Origin: Phytohabitans flavus
GTDB taxonomy: Bacteria; Actinomycetota; Actinomycetes; Mycobacteriales; Micromonosporaceae
Direction of reading: 5' to 3'
NCBI RefSeq assembly: GCF_011764545.1
Contig: NZ_AP022870.1
Location: forward strand, 2,898,001-2,962,000
Length of the DNA: 64,000 bases
The translations under genes were made by a program, and so were the position numbers. Of this stretch, positions 18,594 to 28,014 are shown one piece after another (within the stretch, counting starts at the first letter, position 1; the number at the start of each line of letters is the position of its first letter). The notes beneath the pieces are model-generated. The model was not told where the DNA came from. It saw only the letters and a list, made by a program, of their open reading frames with translations, and did no database searches.

Positions 18594-19614
18594 CGAGTTC
18601 TACGAGCGGTACCGGCACCTGAGCCACCAGGAACTCTTCACCCAACTTCAGGCCGGCTCGCCCCGGCAGGTGGAGAAGGTGATCGGCGCGTGGCGGGCCG
18701 CCGAGGAGGCCGCCGAGGCGGTCGCCACCACGCTCGGCCGTGACCTCGGCGCGCTGTCGCTGACGTGGAACAGCGTCGCGGGGCGCGAGTTCCAGTACCG
18801 GCTCGGCCTCATCTCCGCGTACGCGCGCAAGCTCGCCGACGAGGCCAGCGCGATCCGTACCGGCCTCGCCGTCATGTCGACCGCGCTGCGCCAGGCCCAG
18901 CGGCAGGCCGAGCCCGAGCAGGCCGACGTTGTTGTGGGTCCTGCCTCCGGCGTCGTCGGCCCAGCGTTCGGGCACACGATGGTCGAGGAGGAGCGGGCCA
19001 AGTCGCGGGAACGCCTTGCCGTGCTCGTCGCCAACCTCGCCACCGAGTACGTGCTGACCGACCACGGTGCCTGGCCCCGCTCGGTCCCCGCCCCGCCACC
19101 GGACCTGCCGGCCGGCGTGGGGCTCCCGCCCGCGCTCACACTACCGCCGGCGACCGAGCTGGCGGGGGCGACCACATTGGACACGGCACCCCGGCCCGCA
19201 CCGCTGCCCGGGGGTGGCGGTGGCCTGGCCGCGGCCGGGATCGGGTCCGGGGGCGGCGGTCCGGTACTGGACCTCTCCCCCACGACTGCGGCGGCTTCTG
19301 CCCCGGCACACACGCTGGGCGGCGTGCTGAGTGGCGTGAGCGGCGGCGGCCGGGGCACGACGGAGAACGTACGGCCCGAGGCCCGAGGCGGTGGCTCCTC
19401 GGCCGCCACGGCACCGATGGCCCCGATGGGCGGGGTACCGCCGGCGGGCGCGATCGGCGCCGCACCGGTCGGCCGCACCCCCGACGGGTACGTCGTCAAC
19501 GACCCCCGCTACGCGGACGACGCCGCGTCGTGGTCCAACGTGGACAACGTGGAGTGGGACGACGGCGCCAGCCCACCCCCGTCCGTCATCGGCGACCCCC
19601 GCACGACGGCGTAG
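18571..19614 (+). CDS. WXG-like substrate with Pro/Gly tail
   Basis: 347 residues from ATG 18571 with GGAGGAGG eight bases before it. The N-terminal ~165 residues are helical, with the turn LTWNSVAGREFQYRL near residue 65 corresponding to the WXG turn. A Pro/Ala/Gly-rich region follows, then a tail containing WSNVDNVEWDDGASPPPSVIG. The ending (acidic, Trp, P-P-S-V-I-G) resembles the tails of the proteins at 3084 and 4682. Likely an exported or surface protein of this ESX system. It is followed after nine bases by the Pro-rich membrane protein. Confidence 0.65.
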   Translation: MADKTMADEFYERYRHLSHQELFTQLQAGSPRQVEKVIGAWRAAEEAAEAVATTLGRDLGALSLTWNSVAGREFQYRLGLISAYARKLADEASAIRTGLAVMSTALRQAQRQAEPEQADVVVGPASGVVGPAFGHTMVEEERAKSRERLAVLVANLATEYVLTDHGAWPRSVPAPPPDLPAGVGLPPALTLPPATELAGATTLDTAPRPAPLPGGGGGLAAAGIGSGGGGPVLDLSPTTAAASAPAHTLGGVLSGVSGGGRGTTENVRPEARGGGSSAATAPMAPMGGVPPAGAIGAAPVGRTPDGYVVNDPRYADDAASWSNVDNVEWDDGASPPPSVIGDPRTTA

Positions 19615-19623
19615 CGCACGGCC

Positions 19624-22397
19624 ATGTCGCAGACTGAGCACCAGATGCCCGCGCCCCCGCCGGACGAGCCGATGGGCTGGCCCGCGGAGCCGACCCCGAT
19701 GTCCGCCGACGACCCTTCGGCCCGCGCGGCCGCCGCCGAGCTACGCGCCCGCCCGCGCTCCCCGTGGGAACCCGCCGTCGTGGCCCCCCGCCCCGTCCGG
19801 TGTGGACGTCGCCGACCACACCCGACACCTTCAGGGCGGCGGCACCCTCGCGCCCGGCGCCGCCGGCCACAGCGCCCATCTCCCCCGTCCCGGCTCCCGC
19901 ACCGGTCAGCCCGCCGCCAACTTGGGCCGCACCGGTCGGCCCGCCTTTGGCCCCAGGTGGCCGGGTTGCCTTGCCACCGGCGACCGCGGGCCCAGGCGCC
20001 GCGCCCCCGGCCCCAGTCGCGCCGGGTCCCGGCGTGCCAGTCGCTCAGGCCGGCCCGCCGCCGGCTCCGGGTGGCCCGATCGCCTTGCCAACCGGGACCT
20101 CAGGTCCCGGCGCGGCGGCGCCGGCCACCGTCGCCCCGGTTGTTGGCTTGCCGGCCGCCCAGGCCGCCCCCGTGTCAGCGCCCGCAGGCTCGGTTGCCCA
20201 GCCACCAGCGACAGCGAACGCTGGTGCGGCGGCACCGGCCACGGTCGGTCCGCCTTGGGCCTCCGTCTCCTCGCCGCCGTCCCCCGTCTCCCCGCCTGCA
20301 CCGGCGCGGCTGAATGGTTCGCCGGTTCCGATCAGTCCGGCGGCCACCATCCCGCCTCCGCCGGTGGTGTCCGTGCCGCCGCGGACCGTGCCACCCGCGC
20401 CGGTCGTGGTCTCGCAGCGGCCGCTTCCGCCACCGCCGACGGTCACCGTGCCGCCGCCCTCCCGGCGCCGGCAGGCCATGCGGGCGCCGCGCGAGATCCC
20501 GGGCCTACCGCCGCCTCCGATGGTGCCGGCCACGCCGTCGTCGCCGTCATCGACGCCACCGGTAGTCGCGCCGGCGCCGCCGCCGACGGCGTTCCTGTCA
20601 CCGCCGCCCGCGTCACCGGGCCTGTCCGCCAGGCTCGCGCCGCAACCGGCTCCGGCACCGCCACCGACGGCGCCCCTGTCACCGGCGCCGATGTCGCCGT
20701 CCGTGGCGTCTCTCTACCAGCGACCTACGTCGCAGTCACCGGGCCTGGCCGCCGTGGTCGCGCGGGCTGTGGTCGTCCCGGCAGTAGCGCCGGCGCCGAC
20801 CGGCAAGCCCGACCTAGCCGAACCAGCCGCCCAGGCCGCGCCAGTACCACCGACCAAGAGCAAACCTGACCTGGCCGAAGCCACCGTCCAGGCCGCGCCA
20901 GCAGCGGCGCCAGCGCCGACCGGCAAGAGCAACAAACCCGACCCGGCGGGAACAGCTGCCCAGGCCGCCCCGGCAACGACGCCAGCGCCGCCCACCAAGA
21001 GCGACAAACCCGACCCGGCCGAAACCACCGCCCAGGCCGCGCCAGCAACGACGCCAGCGCCGACCGGCAAGAGCAACAAACCCGACCCGGCGGGAACAGC
21101 AGCCCAGGCGTCGACGCCGACACCGGGCACCAAGAGTGACAAGCCGGGCCCGGCCGAAACCACCGCCCAACCCACCCAGGCCGCGCCAGCAATGACGCCG
21201 ACGCCAGCAGGCAAGCCCGACTCGGCGGGAACAGCTGCCCAGGCCGCGCCGGCAGCGGCGCCATCGCCGACCGGCAAGAGCGACAAGCCAGACCCGGCCG
21301 AAACCGCCGCCCAGCCCACCCAGGCCGCCCCGGCAGCGGCGCCGACCTCGGCAGGCGCGAGCGGCAAGAGCGACAAGCCCGACTCAACCGAAACCGCCGC
21401 CCTGCCGGCCCAGGTCGTCCCGGCAGCGGCGCCGACGCCGCCCGGCAAGGGCAAGCCGGACCCGGACGAGACCGCCGCCCTGCCCGCGGTGGTGAGCACG
21501 TCGAGTGCAGTGCTCCCGCCGCCGACGGTCGTCATTCCGCCGCCGGGGCCGGCGCGGCTCGGATCGGCGGCGGGGCTGCGGGCGGTGCCCGCACCACAGC
21601 CGGTGCGGCTCGGGCCGCTGCCGCCGCGTATCGGGAGGCCACCCGTCGTGGCCCCGGCGACGATGGTGCCAGCCGTGCCTGCGACGACGGTGCCGGCCGT
21701 GGGGCCGGCCACGATGGCGCCCGCCATGATCGTGGCCGCTGTGGAGCCGACGACGGCGGTGCCTCTGACGGCCGTGGTGGTGGACGCCGCCGAGAAGCGC
21801 CGGAGCCGGCCGGCCAGCCGGATCCTGCTCGGCCTGCTTGTCGGGCTGCTCGTCGGATTCCTCGTCTTCGGGGCTGCCGGCTACCGGGTCGGCGTGCGCA
21901 ACCCGGTCGCCAGCGGCGGCGAGGGCGGGGGGCGACAGTCTACGGTGGATCCGTTCGGCGAGGACAAGGCGCTGGCCGCGTTCGCCGCCGCCTGGCTGCC
22001 TGACGCGACGGGCTGTGCGAGCGCCGCAGGCGAAGAGGGCGAGCAGTCCCGCGTCTCGTGCACGCTCGGCAAGCTTGGCCTCCACTTCGTACGCTTCGCG
22101 TCGGCGGCCGAACGGGACACGGCCCGGCTCACCCGCCGGCAGCAGCACGACGACGCCCAGCGGCTGGCACCGGGCGCGACCCACGTGCTCCGCCGGCCCA
22201 GCGCATCGCAGCGTACGCGCGGTGAGTACATCGAGTTCGCCTACATCTCCGGTACCGGCGCGGACGCCCCCATCGTCGCCGGCATCTGGTGGGACAACGG
22301 TGACGAGCCGATCGCCGCGTACCTCGAGGCGCCGCTGGCGAAGGATCTCGACGGCAGTTGGGCACCGCTCCGCGACGCCTGGAACCGCTACAGCTAA
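19624..22397 (+). CDS. large Pro/Ala/Lys repeat membrane protein (one apparent frameshift)
   Basis: It starts MSQTEHQMPAPPPDEPMG and changes frame at the C run 19784-19789; restoring one C gives a continuous ~924-residue product. The first ~690 residues are almost entirely Pro, Ala, Thr and Val, with a degenerate ~25-residue repeat rich in K-x-D-K-P-D-P-A. A single membrane helix (RILLGLLVGLLVGFLVFGAAGY) follows near 720, and the last ~190 residues are a compact domain with two Cys (GCASAAG ... RVSCTLG) and YIEFAYISGTG. Topology suggests a long cytosolic disordered arm and an external folded domain. It ends the plus-strand ESX operon. No family is recognised; a scaffold or wall-spanning role is speculation. 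Confidence 0.6.
20790..21475 (+). repeat. degenerate in-frame tandem repeat encoding Lys-Pro-Asp-Pro-Ala units
   Basis: About nine units of roughly 70-80 bases, each encoding a variant of AGKSDKPDPAETAAQ followed by an Ala/Pro/Thr spacer. Adjacent units share long stretches, for example two copies of ACCGGCAAGAGCAACAAACC about 130 bases apart. The unit is a multiple of three and stays open, so it expands or contracts without breaking the protein. Such arrays vary in length between strains and are also prone to assembly collapse. Confidence 0.75.
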
Positions 22398-22698
22398 CCG
22401 GCGACGCCAATGCCGCCCACGAAACCGCAACCCACCGGGCCGCACCATAGAGTTTTCGGGGTCGGGATTTCTTTCGCGGACTCTATTCCATGGTGAAGAT
22501 TTGAGCTACCGCGATCGCCATCGCGGTCCAGGCCGTTGCTCCTGCGGCCTCACCCTCCCGGTCAACAAATGACGCGACCGCTGCTCGCCACACGCCCGTG
22601 GCTGCGGGCCTATCACGTCTCCGAAAAGGGCATTCGAATATCCCTAGATCGACGAATCTAAACTGGTGGTCTTGGCGGCAGCACGAGACAATTATTAG
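22398..22698. other. intergenic region before the HNH gene
   Basis: About 300 bases with no gene. It holds copy A of the dispersed repeat (22498-22570) and then an AT-richer stretch (22620-22690: ATTCGAATATCCCTAGATCG, and ACAATTATTAG directly before GTG 22699), a plausible promoter zone for the HNH gene. Nothing else is recognised. Confidence 0.5.
22498..22570 (+). repeat. dispersed ~70-bp structured repeat, copy A
   Basis: Begins GATTTGAGCTACCGCGAT and ends near CTCCCGGTCAACAA. It shares the core GAGCTACCGCGA ... GCTCC(T/C)GC(G/A)GCCTCACCCTCC with four other copies. In this copy the first stem is CCGCGAT-cgcc-ATCGCGG, seven pairs with changes on both sides relative to the other copies, which supports selection for structure. 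It lies between two plus-strand genes. Confidence 0.75.
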
Positions 22699-23947
22699 GT
22701 GGACGAGGACACGTTAGCCCAGCTCACCGCCCTTGCGGCCAAATGCGCTGACGCCTCGGTCTGGCCCCTTTCCGACGACGCGCTCGTTGATTGCCTGGAC
22801 ACCATTCACCAGATCACACAAACGCTCACCGCCGCGCAGTCGCATTTGATCCGAGAAATTGATGGGCGGGGTTTGCCGGTCGCAGGACATGCGTCGAGTA
22901 TGGGCGTGTGGTTGCGGGAGCATTTGCGGGTCAGTATGCATGCGGCGAAGCGGATGGTCGAGTTGGCCCGGGCGGTGGATGAGCGTCCCGCTCTGGACGC
23001 CGCGTTGGTCGCCGGTGTGGTGAATGCTGAGCAGGCGGCGGTCGTGGCCGCGGCGATCCGGGACCTGCCCGTCGAACCAGGGTTGGTCGACCGGGCTGAG
23101 GCGGTGCTGATCGGTCAGGCGCAGCAGTTCGAGCCGGCCATTCTGCGCAAGGCCGGGGAGCGGGTCCTCGCTCATGTGGCGCCGGAGCTCGCTGATGCCC
23201 GGGATGCTGCGGTGTTGCGGCGGCAGGAGGGTCCGGGCGTGGCAGAGCCGCGCGTTTCAGCTGACCCGGTTGGGTGATGGGCGGGTGCGGGTGACCGGTT
23301 GGTTGGACGAGGTCGGCGCCGCCACCGTCAACGCCGCCCTGGACCCGTTGTGCGCCCCGCGCCATGACGGCGACGAGCCGCGCACACCCGCGCAGCGGCG
23401 AGCTGACGCGTTGGTCGCCGTGTGTGACCTGGCCACCCGCACCGAGCAGTTGCCGGACAACGGCGGCCAACGGCCGCACGTCGTCGTTACCGTCCCCTTC
23501 GCCGCGCTGCGCGAGCAGGTCGGGGCCGGCACGCTGGACACCGGCGGCCGGGTCAGTCCCGCACAGGTCCGGCAGCTGGCCTGCGATGCGCAGATCATTC
23601 CGGCGGTGCTGGGCGGCGACGGCCAGGTCCTGGATCTGGGTCGGACCCGGCGGCTGATCACGGGGTCGTTGCGGCGGGCGCTGGAGCTGCGTGACCGGGG
23701 GTGTGCGTTTCCGGGCTGTGACCGGCCGCCGCGCTGGTGTCACGGGCACCACATCCGCGCCTGGGTCGAGTCCGGGCAAACCTCGCTGGACAACAGCGTC
23801 CTACTGTGCGGCTACCACCACCGCATCATCCACAGCGGACAGTGGACCGTCCGGCTCGCGGCCGATGGGTTGCCGGAGTTCATCCCGCCCAGCCATGTTG
23901 ATCCGCACCGAGAGCCACGCCGCAACCTCTACCACCACCGCGCATGA
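22699..23947 (+). pseudogene. DUF222/HNH endonuclease (13E12 repeat family), frameshifted
   Basis: The N-terminal part (GTG 22699, VDEDTLAQLTALAAK) is the DUF222 helical region and runs to AVLRRQEG. The rest (AWQSRAFQLTRLGDGRVRV ... ) lies in another frame and ends with the HNH nuclease motif: CAFPGCDRPPRWCHGHHI, NSVLLCGYHHRIIH, HSGQW, with both Cys pairs and the catalytic His present. The break near 23220-23240 needs one base removed or two added, unlike the other breaks in this window, so real decay is possible. The 13E12 family occurs in many copies in actinomycetes and is often degenerate. Total product would be about 416 residues. Confidence 0.8.
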
Positions 23948-24109
23948 CACACCCACGCGTCCGACCATCAACACCGACCCGTGGCAGGCAACAGCGCCCG
24001 GGCCGCAGTGAGCGGCACCGCCATCCGGGTGACCTTTGTCGACCTCAAGCACCCCGACCGACTTCCGAGACCAGCACGACTCGGCGCACCAGGGCGTTGG
24101 CGGGCGGCA

Positions 24110-24513
24110 TCAAGCAGTCGATCGGCTCCGGGCCGTCTCAGGGGCCGGGCGGAGGTGGAGGAAGTCCGTTACGCCGATCGCCGCGAGCATGGGGCGGACC
24201 GGGGTGGCACGGCGGCGCGGGTCGGGTCGTGGACGAGGCGCGGGTCGGTCAGGCGGACCGGGTGGCGGCGGATCTCGACCACGCAGTCCCCGGCGGCCAG
24301 CACGTTGCGGGTCCAGTCGCCGACGCCGTAGACGAGCGCGACCGCGTACCCGTCGCGGGTCTTGAAGATGTTGACGGGCGTCCGGTATTCGCGGCCGCTG
24401 CGGCGGCCGTGATGGACCACGATGCCGAAGCCGGGCAGCTGCCGCACGATCGGGCCGAGCACATGGTTGCTCGCCACGCGGTTGATCCTGGCCATCCGGC
24501 GGGGAAGGACCAT
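24110..24513 (-). CDS. Ddn-like (F420H2-dependent) nitroreductase family protein, one apparent frameshift
   Basis: From ATG 24513: MVLPRRMARINRVASNHVLG, then GIVVHHGRRSGREYRTPVNIF and YAVALVYGVGDWTRNVLAAGD, the core signature of deazaflavin-dependent nitroreductases/quinone reductases of the split-barrel fold. The family ending, VRPMLAAIGVTDFLHLRPA, is present but in the next frame; restoring one base in the G run 24201-24204 joins them to about 134 residues, a normal length. Uncorrected, the frame ends early at 24169. Such enzymes use reduced coenzyme F420, common in actinomycetes. Divergent from ligD over 200 bases. Confidence 0.8.
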
Positions 24514-24713
24514 CCGCTCACCATACGCGCGTGCCGGGTGAGAATGCTGCCATGACCGGACTGGGCGCCGCATCCGGTCCTGGACACGCCAGACAAGAAG
24601 GCACGCAAACGGACCGCCCAGGACATCGCACACACGCATCCCGCGGGGCGGCACCGAGCTGGGCTGGTCCGCGACGGGCGGTAGGCCCCGCCGCGGCGGG
24701 GTAAGAAGAAGCA

Positions 24714-26329
24714 ATGGCGCCGACCAGGACCAAGTCGGGGCGTGAGGAAACGCTCGACGAGTACCGGAGCAAGCGCGACTTCACGCGTACGCCCGAGCCG
24801 TCCGGCGACGGTGGTGGCCCGGAGCCGGGTGCGCCGCTGTTCGTCGTGCAGCGCCACCGCGCCCGCCGGCTGCACTACGACTTCCGCCTCGAGATCGACG
24901 GTGTGCTGGCGAGCTGGGCCGTGCCGAAGGGGCCGACGCTCGACCCGAAGGCACGGCGGGCCGCCTTCCACGTCGAGGACCACCCGATGGAGTACGCCGA
25001 CTTCGAGGGCATCATCCCGGCGGGTGAGTACGGCGGCGGTGACGTCATCGTGTGGGACACCGGCACCTGGCAGCCCGCCGAGGGGGTGGACGACCCGGGG
25101 CGCGCGCTGGCCGGCGGCGAGCTGCACCTGGACATGTACGGGGAGAAGCTGCGCGGCCGCTTCGTGCTGGTCCGTACCGGCAACGACAGCAACCGCGAGC
25201 GGTGGCTGCTGCTGCACAAGAAGGACGAGTTCGCCAAGGGTGGCTGGGATCCGGAGGAGCACCCGCGCTCGGTGCTGAGCGGCCGTACCAACGAGGAGGT
25301 CAAGGCCGACCCGGACCGGATGTGGCAGTCCGACCAGCCGCCCGCCCGCGCCGCCGTACCCCTGAAGGCCGCCGCCGACCCGGCGGGCGACGACGAGCTG
25401 CGCGAGCTGGACGAGCTGCGCGCCTCCGGCGGTACGTGGCACGTCTTCGGCCGCGAGCTCAAGGTGACCAACCTCGACAAGGTGCTCTTCCCGGGCGGCC
25501 CGGCGAGGAGCCGGTCACCAAGCGCGAGCTGCTCCGGTACGCGGCCCGGATCGCGCCCACAGCGCTGCCGTACCTGAGACGGCGGGCGTTCAACATGCAC
25601 CGCTACCCGAACGGGGCGGAGGAAAAGGGCTTCTGGCACAAGGAGCTGCCCAACCACGCGCCGGACTGGCTACCGCGCTGGAACAACCCGGACGCCGACC
25701 CGGGCGAGACCCAGACTTACCTTGTCGTCGACGAGCCGGCCGCACTCGTGTGGGCGGCCAACTTCGGCGCGCTGGACTGGCACGCCTGGACCTCCACAGT
25801 GGACCACCCGGACCGGCCGACCTGGGCGCTCGTCGACCTCGACCCGGGCGACGACACGAGCTGGGAGGACATGCTCGCGCTCGCCCGCCTGCACCGGACC
25901 GCCCTGGAACACGTCGGCGTACGCTCCCGCCCGAAGGTCACCGGCCGGCGCGGCATCCAGATCTGGGTGCCGATCGCGCCGGGCCCCGACTTCGCCGCCA
26001 CCCGCGCCTGGGTGGAGAAGCTGTCGCGCACCGTCGGCGCCGTCGTGCCGGAGCTGGTGAGCTGGAAGTGGGAAGTGAAAGAGCGCAAGGGCAAGGCGCG
26101 GCTGGACTACACGCAGAACGCGGTCAACAAGACGCTCGTCGCGCCGTACAGCCCGCGCCCGGCCCCGGGTGCGCCGGTGTCGGCCCCGATCGACTGGACC
26201 GAGCTCGAAGATCCCGGCCTGCGCCCGGACGGCTTCACGATCCGATCCATCGTGGACCGGATCGCGGAGCGGGGCGACCTCTTCCAGGAGCTGCTGGACC
26301 ACCCGCAGAAGCTGCCATCGCTGGACTGA
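24714..26329 (+). CDS. ligD: LigD-type NHEJ enzyme: 3'-phosphoesterase plus polymerase domain, no ligase (one apparent frameshift)
   Basis: Residues 1-200 are the LigD phosphoesterase domain: FVVQRHRARRLHYDFRLEIDG, WAVPKGPTLDP, IPAGEYGGGDVIVWD. Residues ~240-538 are the archaeo-eukaryotic primase-type polymerase domain: VTNLDKVLFPG, then FNMHRYPNGAEEKGFWHKE and LVDLDPGD with the metal-binding D-x-D. The frame breaks near 25496; one added base joins VLFPG to RPGEEPVTKREL, a normal LigD linker, giving about 538 residues. No ATP-dependent ligase domain is encoded, so a separate ligase must seal ends in Ku-dependent repair. No ku gene is in the window. The frameshift is probably a sequencing deletion. 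Confidence 0.88.
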
Positions 26330-26340
26330 CGCGCCAGGGC

Positions 26341-26964
26341 CTAACCCTTCGCGGAACGCCGGTGGCGGGCGAGCCGCCGGGTCACGATGACCACGGCGAC
26401 CGCCACGACGGAAACGGCGAGCAGCGCGAGGACGACGCGCCCATAGATGCTCTCCACCCGCCGCCACGATCCGCCGGCCAGGTAGCCGAGGAGCGTGGAG
26501 GCGATTCCCCAGGTCACACCGCCGAGGATGTTCCAGAACAGGAAGTGCGGGTACGGGATGCGGGCGGCGCCGGCCACGGCGGGTACGAGCGTCCGGGCGA
26601 AGCCCACCCACCGGCCGAGGAAGACCGAAGCGCCGCCGTACCGCCGCATGAACGCCTCGGCCCGGTCCCACCGCGACGCCCTGACCCAGCGGCCCAGCCG
26701 GGTCGAGCGCAGCCGGGGGCCGAGGCGATGGCCGATCCCGTAGCCGATGGTGTCGCCGATCACCGCGCCGGCGATACCGCAGGCCGCGACCGCGGCGACG
26801 TCGACGTGCCCCAGGCCGGCGAGCACGCCGCCGAAGATCAGTACGGTCTCGCCGGGCAGGACCAGGCCCACGAAGATACCCGCCTCGGCGCACACCACGG
26901 CGAAGATCACCAGGTACACCACCCAGTCGGGGGTGCCGGCGAGCCAGTTGACCAGCGCGGTCAC
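26341..26964 (-). CDS. DedA-family membrane protein
   Basis: 207 residues from GTG 26964. Features of the DedA/VTT family are clear: E-x-G-I-F-V-G-L-V-L-P-G-E near residue 27, a G-x-x-x-G-x-x-x-G-Y-x-x-G-x-x-x-G motif (AVIGDTIGYGIGHRLG), and FLGRWVGFARTLVPAVAG near residue 120 with the conserved Arg. DedA proteins are inner-membrane flippase-like proteins (undecaprenyl phosphate or phospholipid). It converges with ligD, ten bases apart. No partner gene suggests a specific substrate. Confidence 0.9.
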   Translation of the reverse strand: MTALVNWLAGTPDWVVYLVIFAVVCAEAGIFVGLVLPGETVLIFGGVLAGLGHVDVAAVAACGIAGAVIGDTIGYGIGHRLGPRLRSTRLGRWVRASRWDRAEAFMRRYGGASVFLGRWVGFARTLVPAVAGAARIPYPHFLFWNILGGVTWGIASTLLGYLAGGSWRRVESIYGRVVLALLAVSVVAVAVVIVTRRLARHRRSAKG

Positions 26965-27060
26965 GCGCTCGACAGTACGGCCCGGCGGGCGGCTCCGGGG
27001 CGGATCCGGCCGACTGTCGAATCCGGCCCCGGTCCGGTCATCATCGGGTAGGAGGTAACT

Positions 27061-27432
27061 ATGTTCGACGAGCTGTTTCCGATCCTGACCACCGCCGACC
27101 TACCGCGCGCGCTGCGCTTCTACCGGGACCTGCTGGGCGGCACGGTGACCTACCAGTTTCCGCCCGAGGGTGAGCCCGGCTATGTCGGGCTCGATCTCGG
27201 CGGCTCGCACCTGGGCATTGGCCGCCAGGAGGAGCCGGGGGAGCTCTTCAACGACCGGGTCACGCTGTGGCTCTACGCGTCCGACGGCGACACCGCGGTG
27301 GACAAGCTCCGCGCCGCCGGGGTAAAGGTGCTGGCGGAGCCCACCGACCAGCCCTGGGGCGAGCGGATGGCCACGGTCGCCGACCCGGACGGCAACCGGG
27401 TGATCATCGCCACGCGGGCCACGATGAAGTGA
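27061..27432 (+). CDS. VOC-superfamily (glyoxalase-like) protein
   Basis: 123 residues, one pair of beta-alpha-beta-beta-beta modules. The N-terminus FPILTTADLPRALRFYRDLLGG is the typical VOC opening, and the end ERMATVADPDGNRVIIA carries the D-P-D-G-N motif. A strong ribosome-binding site (TAGGAGGTAACT) fixes ATG 27061. Members bind metals and act in lyase, dioxygenase or antibiotic-resistance roles, but this one lacks anything that points to a specific reaction. It converges with the RidA gene. Confidence 0.88.
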   Translation: MFDELFPILTTADLPRALRFYRDLLGGTVTYQFPPEGEPGYVGLDLGGSHLGIGRQEEPGELFNDRVTLWLYASDGDTAVDKLRAAGVKVLAEPTDQPWGERMATVADPDGNRVIIATRATMK

Positions 27433-27444
27433 GCGGAGGGGCCG

Positions 27445-27864
27445 CTAGGCGGGGACCGCGGCGGTGACCTCGACCTCCAGCACCGCCCCGGGCAGGAAGA
27501 GGCGGCTGACCTCGACCGTGGTGCTGGCCGGCGGTACGGTCGCCGGCGTCGCGGGGAAGAGGGCGCGGCGGACCGCCCCGTACGCGGGCAGGTCGTCCAG
27601 GTCGGTCATGAACGTGCGGATGTGCGCGACGTCGGCGAGCGTCGCGCCGTGCGCGGCGAGGATCCCGGCGATGATCTCGAAGATCCGCTCCGCCTGGGCG
27701 CCCGCGTCACCCGGCGCGACCACCTCGCCCGCGTCGTCCACCGCCACCTGGCCGGCGAGTAGCAGCAGCGCGCCGCCTCCGCCTGCGTCCAGGCGCGCCA
27801 CGTGGGCGAAGCGGTCGCCGAACGGCGCGGCCACGCTGGGTGGATTGTCCAAGTTGAGGTCCAT
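27445..27864 (-). CDS. RidA-family protein
   Basis: About 139 residues from ATG 27864 (MDLNLDNPPSVAAPFGDR). The RidA/YjgF pattern is visible: LLLLAGQVAVDDAGEVVAPGD, then AERIFEIIAGILAAHGATLADVAHIRTFMTDL, and a C-terminal PASTTVEVSRLFLPGAVLEVEVTA containing the substrate-binding Arg. RidA proteins hydrolyse reactive enamine/imine intermediates; several subgroups lack that activity. It may start further upstream at GTG 27903. The neighbouring LysR regulator is divergent, which suggests possible shared control. Confidence 0.85.
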   Translation of the reverse strand: MDLNLDNPPSVAAPFGDRFAHVARLDAGGGGALLLLAGQVAVDDAGEVVAPGDAGAQAERIFEIIAGILAAHGATLADVAHIRTFMTDLDDLPAYGAVRRALFPATPATVPPASTTVEVSRLFLPGAVLEVEVTAAVPA

Positions 27865-28014
27865 GTCGCTCCAGTCCGATAGGTACCGCAATGTCCGTGC
27901 CACCGGCTGGTGCCCCCGTGGCCACCAGCCGGCGCGGCGCCCACGCTAGGGCCGCTCCTCCCATGCGACCAACGAATGTCCGGAATCGCAGCGATGCGTG
28001 ACTAGCATGACTTC

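Noticed and set aside
20790..21475. Possible CRISPR-like array
   Set aside because: The units are adjacent, degenerate, in frame and code for a Pro/Ala/Lys protein; there are no constant repeats with unique spacers and no cas genes.
24249..25442. A 397-codon minus-strand frame opposite ligD
   Set aside because: Composition and lack of motif mark it as antisense; ligD domains are unambiguous on the other strand.
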